From Plantago ovata (Eukaryota; Streptophyta; Magnoliopsida; Lamiales; Plantaginaceae): DNA of 64,000 nucleotides. The notes under the pieces were generated by a model. The model did no database searches, was not told the origin of the DNA, and was given only the letters and a program-made list of their open reading frames with translations. Made by a program: the position numbers and the translations under genes. The stretch is from assembly GCA_028274465.1 (NCBI GenBank), contig CM051457.1, positions 30,725,313 to 30,789,312 of the forward strand, read 5' to 3'. Positions 51,075 through 62,608 of the stretch are shown here, in pieces (positions within the stretch are counted from its first letter, which is position 1; every line of letters begins with the position of its first letter).

Positions 51075-53263
51075 ACTGAAGCTCATGCTGACTGCTGAGT
51101 GAAAGGAAACTTGTCTTGTGTTGTGATCATACTTGCTGTCAAGGAGACTTTTTGCTCTCTCTTAACTATGTATCGATCCTTGAACTTGTAGTTTGGATTC
51201 TTACAGAGATTACATAGTAATTTTCTTTGCGGTTTTACTGAAAGTATCCATCCTTCCTGCGGTTGCCTAACCCTGGTGTCTTTTCAATACTTAAAACGAA
51301 TCGTTGCATTTGCTTCACAATCAACTCTTGGAAACTATAAATAGACCCCAGCTTCACATTATTTGGGAAATATAGGCACCAAATCGAGGCAAATTTGTCT
51401 TCTAGAAAGAGGTTCATCTCTCAACTCTGCAATGATCAGTGCTCTGCACTACCCCTACTACAAATATCCAACAATCTTCTCAGCCTCCATAGATGATTTA
51501 TCAATCATTAAACATGTGAATTTTGTTACCAAAAAGCGAAGGTGAATATATTCGGCTCCATACTTCATTTATACATTGTTTAAGGTTGACGCTTTCTATT
51601 ATGAATAGCTAGTTGCAGGGGCAACTACTTTTAGATGGTAGCTATATTAAGCGCGCGGCTACTTTAACATAAAGTGAAAAATGCAACTCGACTTTAGAAG
51701 TATTAGATTCATTGGTAGACTTGAAAGTTGGAGACTAAACTATAAGCTGCCTTCTATAATTAGTACTCTTATCACTAAAACCTCTGCAACTTGGAGTCTT
51801 ATGAATGGGGAGTACTGACTTTGCGATTATTGGACCCTCATATCGGTGGAAAATGCATGTTTCATTCATCATGGTAGAAGACCTAAAAATATAGTTTAAT
51901 ACCAGACGAGAAGGTACCAGACGAGATTCAATATTCTACATCAACAAATAGTCTAATACTTCTATCATGTTATGATAATGATCGTCATAATTGGAATTGT
52001 GAAGGAAAAAACCTTCACTGAGTTATAGAAAAAGAAAGAAGGAAAAAAAAATTGAACTTTGGGGTATTACAACTTACGATGATTTCTTAAATATGCGATT
52101 TCTTCATTTTACTTTGTCAATACAGATCCTCTAATATCATTTTTGTAATGCCCCGTTACTAGTTTATTGAAACATAAATATTTAGATTTGCACGATTATA
52201 TTTAACTACTCCTTGAGAGATATTATCCCCCAATTTATCCCATTCTACTGTTTTTAAAAAATTAAACAAGTTTAACATTACAATTTGTCTGGATCTATTT
52301 CGAAAACGAATTCATATTTTATTTATATGAACTTTTATGTAAGCTCTCTTTATCACTGGACACTGGATGTTGGTAAATTACAAAATATAGATTAGGACTT
52401 TTTTTCAAAGAAAAAGTCATTAGATATAAGTTGGAAGCTGTATCAAGTGTATGTATGTACGGGATCAAGAATGGTAGAGTAGCATCATTGTCTTTGCCTG
52501 CATAATTAACAATTTTTGCTAGCATCATGCTAATGGCATGCCTTCGTAAGTTTCCAGTTAATTTGTCTCACCACATTATTAGACCAAAATAATTAATTCA
52601 TTAAATGTTAGTTTAGAAAGGTTAGCAGAGATGATTATTGTATGTGATTAAAATGAACACCATCCATAATGCTCTAGTCCATCATAATGTATCAGCTAGC
52701 CTAGCTAGTTTAAGTACTGTATAGTACAGTACCATGACCTAACTTTGCTCCAAACACGATTTCTAGCCAATTCAACCAATACAATCCAATACTGTATGCA
52801 CTTTTAGATTAAATTAATGGCTATATGTCCATTTACAAATCATTTTAAAAAAAAAGAGTGTTAAAAAATAATGTTAATTTTTCATTTTATATTTCAACTA
52901 TGAACTATGAAATTGTTATTTTAGACTGAATAGAACTAAACGAAATGGAACTGAATTGAATTGAATTTAATTGTAATATAAAATACAACTAAGTAAATAT
53001 GAACCTAATTGACTGAACGAATTTGAACATAATTGAATTAATGTGTTTCCATACAAATAGAACAGAGCCTACCAGTTTCCGGTTCATCAGTTTGTTTTTC
53101 ATCGACTGAGAATATAGTATATATGAACCAAAATCAAGTCGTTTTCAAGCCAAAAACCATGATCTAGAATCGTCATAGATAATGCCTCTTCCTTGCGACT
53201 CAAGACCCATAATTTGAAGGCACGGGGTGCTACATTATATATATGACTATTTAAAAAATTAGG
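51075..53263. other. Intergenic; KELP 3' region, then AT-rich DNA with a GTTCAGTTC-type block
   Basis: The first few hundred bases should hold the KELP 3' untranslated region. At 52920-53050 is a minus-strand block of the dispersed AAGTTCAGTTC family (as GAACTGAATTGAATT). No gene was recognised. Confidence 0.5.
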
Positions 53264-53590
53264 TGTAACGCTCCGGCCACTAATGAACCGAATGTCTGAC
53301 CCTTTTGGCGATGCGGTTACTCTTGGGATGCTCTATGTGGTGATATGTTGGCTTCATAGACCAGCACATGTTCTTTCTCGAGCATTTTGTTCTCGCTCGT
53401 GTGTGCACCATATACATTGCTTCGGTAACTTTGGAGTTCTTCCTGATTGATTTAAAAAAAAAAAAGGTGCACCTTGTTCGTATGAATAACATTCTCAAAG
53501 ACTTTAAACTTTCTGAAATTCTAGAGATTTACATTCGCCCCCTCTTATTTGCAACGAGGACGTTGCGCCTTGTCCCGGCCAATCCTCCAC
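53264..53590 (-). mobile_element. Cassandra-type LTR remnant with most of the 5S-like segment lost
   Basis: The LTR-like unit 53264-53533 starts TGTAACGCTCCGGCC and ends GAGATTTACA, and aligns with the LTR at 60460 along most of its length. The following sequence (TTCGCCCCCTC ... CGAGGACGTTGCGCC) matches the internal domain of that element. Where the other LTR has the full 5S-like segment, this one keeps only a piece around TAACTTTGGAGTTCTTCC. It is truncated on the right. Confidence 0.72.
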
Positions 53591-53700
53591 TAATGGACCA
53601 AAAATTCGATCCTTTGGCCAGAGAGAGGTCAAGGAGTAACCGTCCCATTTCAAAGGGTCGGACTTTAGGTCCATTAATGGTCGGATTATCGGGATGGGAA
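53590..53700. mobile_element. Inverted fragment of a Cassandra-type LTR
   Basis: The reverse complement of this segment reads ACCATTAATGGACC ... GGGACGGTTACTCCTTG. This matches the start of the neighbouring LTR (GGCCACTAATGAACC ... GATGCGGTTACTCTTGG) in inverted orientation. It is short and diverged. Confidence 0.5.
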
Positions 53701-56700
53701 AATTTTAATATATCAAAAATATTACATATAAAAACTTCAAATTTAAAAAAGGACAAAACGTCTTATGCATTCCACCTCCGCTCCGGTTTAAGTCGAGGTG
53801 ATCAATAATTGATTTTTATATGATATATATATGGACCTCACGCACACACAAAGCCCCCGTAAGATTTGGATTATTGGAAACTAATCCGACGTATACAATC
53901 AACACGGGTATTATAGTAAATTTTCCCTATTGATTTAACTTGTGGCATCGAAGCCTTGTGCCTTGGACCTCTTTTGAACCTGATGTGGATTGTGGGGAAC
54001 CTATTTGTCTGTTTGACTGTCTTGGCATAGTCATTGGAGCAGAGACCAGCCGTGTTTGGGACCCCATGGACTAAGGATAACCCCTCCTGGATCATAGGGC
54101 CACAACTCCTGTGGGTAGAATGAATGAATACTCCAAAATCCAAACCATGCATATTGGGTGGAAAATATGCATGTATATATCATGTTAAACTGTTAAAGAG
54201 ATCAAAGAGAGAGGAAAAAGAGTTTTATAATACGATTGACAATTTACGAATCAATTTAAATTGAAAATTTACATAGATTAGTTTTTCAAATCAATTACCC
54301 TCGTTAATCATTTTATTAATATTTATCATTACTTAGTATTCCTCTAATTACTACACCGACCACTAAATTTGTATAGCAAAGTGTTGTTAATTTGTTCCGC
54401 ACAAAGTAAATAATCCTAACAAATTATGTTAAGTTAGGCAGCATTCAATCATATGATTATATGATTATAATTCAGTTCCATTGCTGATTGATACTACTTG
54501 TCATCACATGGACTAAAGTGCAACTTGCATTACTAAATTTGGCATCAAAGGTATCTAAAGAATCTAGTATGCTACCACTTTGATTAGTTTATAAACCTTA
54601 ATCTCACTTTCCTAACCAAACACATGCGGGCCACCTGACGTCACTGTTGGAAAATAAATTAACTTTCGCATGAATGGGAAATTGGTGGAAGATGAGTGAC
54701 CGGAATGCAATTTCATAAACTTTCAAACCCCAATCACATTGTAAAGCTTTGCTACAGCCAACCAAGACCAACAAAATTGGTCCCCAATTGGGTGGTGAAT
54801 TAGTTTAGTAGTATTAGATTAGATGATGATAATGATGTTTATTAATCCTTAAGTCCGGTCTTAATAACAAATGTGAAAGCAAGTTTTTGTTTATTCTGTC
54901 TTATCAACTTTTAGTTTTAATGGTGTAGCGTGCGTTTGGAGATTTAAACGGTTAGAATAAAAGGTATATAATGAAAATTGTTACTTAATTTCCACGGTTT
55001 TTTTTTATTTGTGTAATAAATCCAATTTGTCGAGCTCCTAATCGATTGATATACATTGTATCTGCAACTATTAATGAAATTTTGAGATATCATCATTTCC
55101 TTATCAGTTTCACAATTCATTATGTATTGAAATATTTAAGTAGAAGTTAAGATACTATTAAGAGAATTTAGGAAATCATAAAAACGTATTGTATATCTCG
55201 TCGAATGATTCTTATTAATATCTCATTCGACTAAAGTTCATGGCAATTTTCATGTGGATGCAGTGATGCACGCTAGTGTCGAAGCACATCAGCTTGATCT
55301 CACGATTGTTGCTTCGTGTTATTAGATTGGTTTTTGGCCAAATTTGATATTGAGGATGAATATGTAAAAAGTGGTGTTATTGTAATACGTCAAATTGTAT
55401 CTTTATGCATTCAGAACAAGATATAGAAATTTTTTAACAAGATATAACAAGATGAACTCATGTATCTCACATATAGTTTTTTGTATTTAATAGAAATTAT
55501 TTAAAGGTTTATACCATCTCCAACATCATGGTGGCACTATGTTAAAACCTTGCCGGAACAACCAACAGTATTCCAGCAGATTCAATTGTGGAACCCCTTC
55601 CAAAATTTGGAACCCATTCCAAAGAAACGGGTTCCACCACTATTTTTCGTTTCTTACTTTTCTCCTTTCTCGTTTCTATTTTCATTTCTTTATTTGTTCG
55701 TAATAAAAAGAAATTTAAAAAAATATGGTTTTCAATGGGTTCTACCAATAAAAATGAGATTTTAGAGGGTTTCACCTTACAAAATGATTTAGTCTCTATT
55801 TAATTTGCTTAAAAAACTCTAAACAAATTGAACTGCATGACACTTTTTCCATCGATTGAACTCAATAAAAATTCAAACAGTCATCAATTAACAATTATTT
55901 CACTATTCTTAAACTCTAGCACTCCGTACCAAGTAGATTATTAAAATTTCTATAAACCTCCACTTTGGTGCGTGTAATAGTCCAATGGTACTGAATGTTC
56001 ACATTATATTGTGTACGTACTAATCCACAATCTTTTGTATTAGAAGAACAAAAATTGATACAATTCTCACAATTATTTGTTCGTCGACGTAAATTAAATA
56101 TAGAGTAGAGAATGTTAATTTAACCCGTCGAGGAGGCAAAGGTCACAAATGTAAAGCACAATTAGGGAGCAATTAGCATAATTAAATCCAGCTGTAAGTT
56201 TAATTAGACAGAGAGACAATCACATAACTCCAGTTTAATTGGTTTGTCGCGACTCTAATTAAAAGCTATAAAGCTTTAATTTACACTCGATAAGACGCTA
56301 ATCCAAGTTATATACACAAAGTATATGACTTATATACAGTATAATCAGTTTTAATTTTTTATTTTTTATTTATAATTAATTTTACAATTAACCAGTGATC
56401 AGACGTCCACGTACATTTGAAGGAGTCTTTGTTCGAAATAAATAAAATAATAGTGACGCCATAAAACAAGTCTGTTCGATCGTATTTCTTGATATATTCC
56501 AATAATTGGTATCCTTACAGGGTGTATTGTAGAATGAATCTACGGACATCCTTAAAAGGGGACAAACACTTGCTTAACGAGCGAAAGATGCAATACTGTC
56601 TGTCTCTAATATTTTTATCACACTAGCTAGTAGTATAAAATTATATTATTAGTTCACATCACATTATTAAATAAGTACTCCATTAAACTTCTTCCATTCT

Positions 56701-56885
56701 ATTTGTTGTTTGCGCAACCAAAAAAAGTGGCTTTGTCCACGCATTTTACTTTTAGCTCACTAGTTAAATTGTCAATTCCACATCACACTTAAATTAACTA
56801 AATTACTAAAGTGTACCACTACTACCTCATCTCACATGAGATGTTGAGATAGATCTATGAAAGCCTCAATATGAAAACGTATATA
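53701..56885. other. Intergenic, no gene recognised
   Basis: The stretch is AT-rich with only short ORFs. Overlapping ORFs near 55540-55800 come from a low-complexity T-rich segment. No RNA gene or element with clear ends was seen. Confidence 0.45.
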
Positions 56886-57094
56886 AGCATTCCAGCATAA
56901 ACAATGTTATAAGATACTCTAGGGTGATTCAAAAAAGTACTTGTTCCGAAGCAAAACAGAAAACAAGTGTATGCAGTGATTACATGTTTAGCATTCCAGC
57001 ATAAACAATGTTATAAGATACTCTAGGGTGATTCAAAAAAGTACTTGTTCCGAAGCAAAACGGAAAACAAGTGTATGCAGTGATTACATGTTTA
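56886..57094. repeat. 104-bp tandem duplication, nearly perfect
   Basis: The copies start at 56886 and 56990 (both AGCATTCCAGCATAAAC) and differ at one position in the part checked by eye (CAGAAAAC against CGGAAAAC). The duplication is recent. It has no coding content. Confidence 0.95.
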
Positions 57095-57350
57095 ATACTT
57101 CTGGTATCGAATGATCCATATATATACTAATGGCATGATTATTATATATGGTTACAAATTTCAGAATTTCGACATAAAAATGGACCACGGGTCCACGGAC
57201 AAATGGTGATAGCAGCATATAGACAATGACAATTGGAAAGGCAGTGAACATAAAATTTCAAAAGATTTGCTCCGCAATTGTGACCTATAGGGATGTTACT
57301 ATTAACTAAAAGTTAGAAACCCTATTCATTCGATCCCAAACATTAGATAT

Positions 57351-57568
57351 TGTAATACCCCACATCTCATATCGATTGAGATCATAAAAAGTATAGTAGC
57401 TATCCGTCACTTTTCTATGGTATGATACATGATTGTAAAACCAAATTTGTGTGGGTTTCAACCAAAAGTGGATAAGTCTGTACCAGTAGAAGGTGTATGA
57501 CCCGGTCTTAAGTAAGCAAGTAGGCATAATGAATCAAGTCTCGGTACATTAGTGGTCGAGTCGTTACA
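57351..57568 (+). mobile_element. LTR-like unit of 218 bp related to the Cassandra-type ends
   Basis: The unit starts TGTAATACCCCACATC and ends TAGTGGTCGAGTCGTTACA, the same TGTAA...TTACA border pattern and similar terminal text as the units at 53264 and 60460 read in the opposite direction. The middle lacks a 5S-like segment. The flanks show no 5-bp duplication and no primer-binding site follows. Confidence 0.5.
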
Positions 57569-57673
57569 AGTGATACCAAATTCATACTACGTGGAATTGT
57601 AAGAAATAAATGTTATGTGAGACAAAGTACTACGTACATTGTATGAAAGGTGACAGAAAATTCTTAAACTCGT

Positions 57674-58025
57674 TGCTAGAAATACCCCACATCACTTGTG
57701 AGAGTTATAACTAGCACATATATAAGTTGGATAATCTTATCACCTTAACAAAGTCTTTTAAGGTGTTATTGGCTCAACTTCAATATGGTATCAGAGACAA
57801 GGTTGATGATGGGAGCCCAACCGATGAAAATTTCGGCTTGCCCAATGATGACATTTATGATTCCACGTGTAGAGTCGACTAACCGCTGCCTACTCATGAG
57901 GGGGCGTGTTAGAAATATCCTACATCAATTGTGAATTGTGAGAGTCATAATTAACACATACTATATAAATTAGATGACCTTATCACCTCAACGATATCTT
58001 TTAAAATGTTATTGGTCCAACTTCA
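57674..58025 (+). mobile_element. TRIM retrotransposon with LTRs of about 110-120 bp
   Basis: LTR 1 is 57674-57782 (TGCTAGAAATACCCC ... CAACTTCA). LTR 2 is 57907-58025 (TGTTAGAAATATCC ... CAACTTCA) and has about a 10-base insertion plus substitutions. TGGTATCAGAG, complementary to the 3' end of initiator tRNA-Met, follows LTR 1 after a few bases as primer-binding site. GAGGGGGCG precedes LTR 2 as polypurine tract. The internal region is about 124 bp and non-coding. No matching target duplication remains. This is a terminal-repeat retrotransposon in miniature that depends on proteins of other elements. Confidence 0.87.
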
Positions 58026-58478
58026 ATAATCATCGTATATGTATATATATGAGCTCAGCACAGAACCAATGTCTAGGTACAATTCTTTGACAATGATGAT
58101 GACAAACAAAAAGTAGAAAAATATGTTAATAATATTAATGGTGTTAGGTGAAGTGAGTCAAATTAATTAGAAAGTAAACCAATAGATGGTATTGAGAGAG
58201 ACATGGAAAACGTCAAAATGAGGATTCCTCCTCATTTTGGTATATTCCCCAAGCATCCTTCCAGTCCAGGGCATATGTAGAGTAAGATCCAACAATTTAT
58301 ACTAACACTACTAAAAGTAAAGTAAAACCCAACTCATGCATGCCATCAACGCGCTACCAGACTTATATGCAACTATTAGATGCTCCGTTTTTATATACTC
58401 TATTTTGTTTTTTTATTGGAAAAATAATTTCATTCGATGAAAATTGAAATTACATGAAGAAGTTGCGTAAAAGACTAA
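58026..58478. other. Intergenic between the TRIM and a MITE
   Basis: No gene or repeat was recognised. Confidence 0.45.
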
Positions 58479-58891
58479 GAGAGCGTTTGTAGCTCAATTT
58501 GTAAAGTCTTTTAAGTTTTAAAACTTAAAAGATGAATAGTGAATCATTTTAAGAAGGTTGAGAAAAATAGTGTTTGATGTTATTTTGGAAGGTGTAAGAA
58601 GTTGGTCGGAGCAAACAACGCCGGCTAGAAAATATTTGTGGAATAAAAACTAAATCGAAGCCGATAGGCTTGTATATCGTCGAAAGACGATTTCAACCGT
58701 GCAATTGGATTCCAAATCGGGGTCGGAATTGGGTTAAATTTGGGTCGGAAATGAGGTGGTGCGGTAAAAGGAAAATGGCAAATTTGCTAAAAGAGTCTTG
58801 GTGAACAGTAGCAGCTCTAAAAATAGCTCTAAAGCCAAATCTATTTTTAAGATGCCCAAAAGACTTTACAAATTGAGTTCCAAACGCTCCC
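58479..58891. mobile_element. Tourist-like (PIF/Harbinger) MITE, 413 bp
   Basis: Terminal inverted repeats of about 35 bp: the left begins GAGAGCGTTTGTAGCTCAAT and the right, reversed, GGGAGCGTTTGGAACTCAAT, both continuing into TTGTAAAGTCTTTT. TAA flanks each side (58476-58478 and 58892-58894), the usual Tourist target duplication. There is no coding content. Confidence 0.85.
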
Positions 58892-59028
58892 TAAAAGCTT
58901 TACACATCTTGTATACTCATTAATTCATTTTACAAATTTTTTACAGTCATGCAGTGATTACATTAAAACTAGTGTTTACATTTGGTTGGAAATTTCTAAA
59001 AATAACTAATTTATCTGATTTGAAGTGA

Positions 59029-59153
59029 ATTTAAATTATAAATTTTAACTAAATAAAGTGATATGAACTGAAAATTTGTGTTATTTAAATAGAACAATTT
59101 CTTCAATTCAGTTCAATTAGATTTTACTTAGTTGAAATTTATAATTTAAATTA
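59029..59153. repeat. AT-rich inverted repeat
   Basis: Arms at about 59029-59057 and 59125-59153 (ATTTAAATTATAAATTTTAAC and its inverted counterpart) flank sequence with GTTCAATT motifs. It may belong to the AAGTTCAGTTC family. Confidence 0.6.
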
Positions 59154-59165
59154 TTTCATTTTTAT

Positions 59166-60459
59166 AACAATTAAACTAAGTTAAAAAATTTCAACGAATG
59201 GGTCTTACTTGAAAACTTAGATGTAAATTTCGATCTAGGATGTTTTTTTTTTTCTTTCTTAATGTTGAAGTAATTTTCAGTAATCTAATGCGATTAAACG
59301 AATATGAGGGCATGATGAAAACACAAATTAAGATTTATAAATGGAAGGGTAGGGTGTTGAAGGTAATTGGCAAAATACAACAGGTGTTGGTATGGTGCTA
59401 GAACTCACCCCGTATGTTACCATAGAGTATTCACCCTGTAAGTGTCTGTTTGGATCTTGTGCAAATCAGATGACACCCATCTACGAGCATATAGACACCC
59501 AAAGGAGCGGGTGGTGAGGGACGAGTGAAAAAGACGATAAGGCCCATATTATAACAATAACACACAATCAATCCAATCCAATGCAGACCCCATATAAAAT
59601 AGCTAAACTTCATTGTGAGTGTGGGTGGGTCCCACCCAGAAACCATATAATAATGATATAAATATAAGTATATTATATACTCCTTCCATTCCAATGTACT
59701 TACACCATTTTGCCATTTTTAGTCCTCCTATTATAGTTGCACAAATTTCATTCCTTTGTCATTTTTTGACTAAGTCTATAAGACCATCACCGACCATGTG
59801 TTTTATATGAGTCTCGTATATAAGACTTTCATAAGACTTATGATTGGAAGAGTTAAAAGTTTGGTCTTATCATCTTACTTATACAAATATTATGTATAAG
59901 ATGAGTCTTCCCACAAACCCATCTAATGAGGTCTTATGTAATTCTGTATTATTATCATCATTTTTTCTTTTTATTTTTATATCCACTTTGTTTGTTTTCT
60001 TTTAGCCTTTGTGTTTTATGAATAAAATATATTTATTTAAGTTTTATGGTTGGAAGTGAATGTAGGTTTGGGTCTTATGATTTTATGTTGAAATGATGAC
60101 GTAGTGGGTCTTATCATCTTATAGTTTGAAATGGTCTAAGAATTTATATCGCATTCATCAATCCCCAATGGTTACAAAATCCTAATAAAGCAATATCAAC
60201 CCTTATTAACAATATAATTTAATATTTAACTATTCTATTTATTTTTTGTGTTCAAAATCAAGTGGTCAATCGTACTTCCTCAGTCCACAATCAAGATTCT
60301 TATTTAATTTCATTGACTTTTTCTAGGCTCTAGTACCACCTCCTTTTTTTTTACCATATATTTCACCATACAAAAAAAAAAAAAAAGGAAAAAGATAAAA
60401 ATAAAAATTAAAAACAAACAATAAAAACCCAAAAATAAAGGATAAATCTTCGTGTATAG
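59166..60459. other. Intergenic with a possible MITE at about 59779-60138
   Basis: The segment from AAGACCATCACC (59779) to GAAATGGTCTAA (60138) has short inverted ends (AGACCAT) and several GTCTTAT phrases inside, which suggests a MITE. On its left, ACTCCTTCCATTCC resembles a Stowaway end. None of these is certain. No gene was seen. Confidence 0.4.
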
Positions 60460-60962
60460 TGTAATGCCCCGACCACTAATCGACCGAAGGCCCATCCCAC
60501 TGGGCCGGCGCGGTTACTCCTGGACTGCTCTCCGGGATGATATGATGGCCCCACATACAACACGTTTTCTAATCAACACACTTTGTCCTCACTCATGCGT
60601 GCACCAGGAACTTCCCGGAAGGTCACCCATTTTAGAATTGTTTCAGAGTACGCATGCTTAACTCTAAAGTTCTTCTAGATAGATTCTCGAAAAGAAAGGT
60701 GCACCTTATTGACATGAGGAGCGTTCTCAACCTCATTAAGCTATCTGAAATTATGAGGTGTTACATTCACCCCCCTTAGATTGCACAACGTCCTCGTTGC
60801 GCCTTGTCCCTACCAATCATATCGTCCATCCCTTGTGGGTTTTGGGTTAGTTCGGCTCTAGATCTGATACCATTTGTAACGCCCCGAGCGTTCATCGACC
60901 GAAGACCCAACCCATAGGGACGGTGTGGTTACTCCTTGGCTGCTCTCCGAGGTGATATGTTG
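60460..60962 (-). mobile_element. Cassandra retrotransposon (TRIM with 5S-like LTR), one LTR truncated
   Basis: The complete LTR is 60460-60765 (306 bp, TGTAATGCCCC ... GGTGTTACA). The internal domain, 60766-60874, is 109 bp. On the minus strand it begins after LTR ...GTTACA with AATGGTATCAGATC, matching an initiator tRNA-Met primer site, and ends with the purine tract AAGGGGGGTGAA before TGTAACACC. This fixes the orientation as minus. The right-hand LTR begins at 60875 and breaks off near 60962. The LTR contains a 5S rRNA-like segment, the mark of the Cassandra family. There is no coding capacity. Confidence 0.88.
60599..60680 (-). other. 5S rRNA-like segment in the Cassandra LTR
   Basis: The minus strand reads AGAACTTTAGAGTTAAGCATGC, then AAATGGGTGACCTTCCGGGAAGTTCC. 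This follows the 3' two-thirds of plant 5S rRNA (GAACTCCGAAGTTAAGCGTGC ... GATGGGTGACCTCCTGGGAAGTCC). It is diverged, so it is not a genuine 5S gene; in Cassandra this part may give pol III transcription. Confidence 0.85.
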
Positions 60963-61380
60963 TTTTCAACTTTTACTCTTAATTAGTTTTGAACAATAAT
61001 GATAAAATATATAATATAATTATATTATGAAAATATAGGTAACTTATAATGGGATAGAATAGAAGTACTACATAATAAAGGTATATAAAACTAAAAAAGA
61101 AAATGAATATCTTTCTTGTCAAATAAATAAAAGGAATACAATTGCACACCAAGTTAGTTATAAGCTTATACTTCATTTTGCTTCCTTTTATTTTTTAAGT
61201 GACAAAGAAAAATAAAATGTCATAAATATCACTTCTATTTTTCTTTATGCGTCATACATATTGTTTTTCTTTTCTCGTCTTTATCACTTCGACCTGTTGT
61301 ATTGTAGTATATGGTTTTAGATTGTTAGTTAGATATTCCTATAATCGTTAGTTAGTATTATACTATTATGTAATATGTCT

Positions 61381-61527
61381 TTTTTTTTTTAAACGGCTAA
61401 TATTACAACTACTCCTACATATGTCTCTTAAATACTTAAACCGTCTTATGTCTCCGTTGAGAATCAAACCCTGCACCTCTAATTGCACCACCTCAACTCA
61501 CTTCCACTGGACCACCTTATAACTCTG
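61381..61527 (-). mobile_element. tRNA-derived SINE with LINE-like 3' tail and 17-bp target duplication
   Basis: Read on the minus strand from 61527, the element has an A box TGGTCCAGTGG that fits the consensus TRGYNNARNNG exactly. A B-box-like GGTTTGATTCT follows about 40 bases later, then a body of about 60 bases and the end AATATTAGCCGTTT plus poly(A). The end matches the LINE tails in this window (TTTTAGCCGTTTC plus A). TATTATGTAATATGTCT stands on both sides (61364-61380 and 61528-61544) without a mismatch, so the insertion is young. Length is 147 bp with the tail. Confidence 0.9.
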
Positions 61528-62608
61528 TATTATGTAATATGTCTAATTAATGCTATATTAGTTTTAAATAAACTATTTTATAAATTTTGATTTATCTTTA
61601 CAATATAAAATTAACAGTCTAATTAATGCTATTTTAGTAGTTGAACAATATAATATTAACATCGTGTCATAATTTAAATTTTTTTATTCTCACTTTGTCG
61701 GTTAAAACAAAAAAGAAATTAAAAATTTTAAAATCTTTTGTTGATAACCTCGTGTATATATTAGTGTTTGCATAACAAGTTGAGTATTGTCAAGCTTGAC
61801 TCGTTAAGAAATAGAAAAAAAAAACCCAAACTACTCGACTTGAACGAATTCATGACAATGGGTCTCTTAAGTATTTAATCAAGTCGAAATCGTTGATAAA
61901 ACGAAGATAAATTTAAACTAAATTCGCATAAGTGTAGAGTCAAGTGTTGAGTAGGGATAACATTAGTAGTTAGGTGATCTATATCCACAACTGGTAGTAG
62001 TTCCCTCAGTGCTGACCATACACATATAAACACGCAGATGTGAATGTGCAGTGAAAAAGGGGACAGCCAATCCACGTTCCGCGAAATCAACACAAAAAAT
62101 TTACTCCACTCCAACAAACAATCCAATCCTAGAGAGAGAAAAACAAACAAAGCAAAACAAACAGTAGAGAGAGAAACAAACAAACCATCAATCAAAAAGG
62201 CAAAAAAAAACTAATTCAATTGAAGCCCACCATATATTATTATTGAGCTTAACCTTCTTTCTCCCCAAATTCATTATTCATAGTAACAATAATAACGCCG
62301 TCTGTTTCTTTCTCCTCCTTCATACCAGTTCATTCTCATCTCTCTACACCAAAAAAGAAGCTGTCTCTTTTCCCCCCTTCGTTTCGGCTGTAACGCCTAG
62401 TACTGTGTTTTGGTTTCCTGTTCAGTTACGACGGTTTTATTCGCCATATATTTACTGGTGTTCATTCATTCTCTCTGCGTGCAATTATACCCCACTACCA
62501 ATCTCCATGTGATACTGCAACACACGGGCTTTAATTGCTCCTATTATTATTTATTATTATTTTAAGGTCACACATACATTTTTTTCAGTTCTGAGCTTTC
62601 GTTGTTGT
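61528..62608 (+). promoter_or_regulatory. Upstream region and leader of the auxin response factor gene
   Basis: From about 62100 the sequence becomes rich in CT and GA runs (GAGAGAGAAA near 62130 and CTTTCTCCTCC near 62305), as in plant promoters and leaders. A start-stop upstream ORF (ATGTGA) lies at 62507-62512. No TATA box stands out near a likely start. Confidence 0.45.

Noticed and set aside
55542..55803. Overlapping ORFs of about 70 codons on both strands
   Set aside because: They derive from a T-rich low-complexity stretch; none shows conserved residues or splice context.
60599..60680. Genuine 5S rRNA gene
   Set aside because: The match is diverged, partial, and sits inside an LTR with primer site and purine tract, so it belongs to a Cassandra element.
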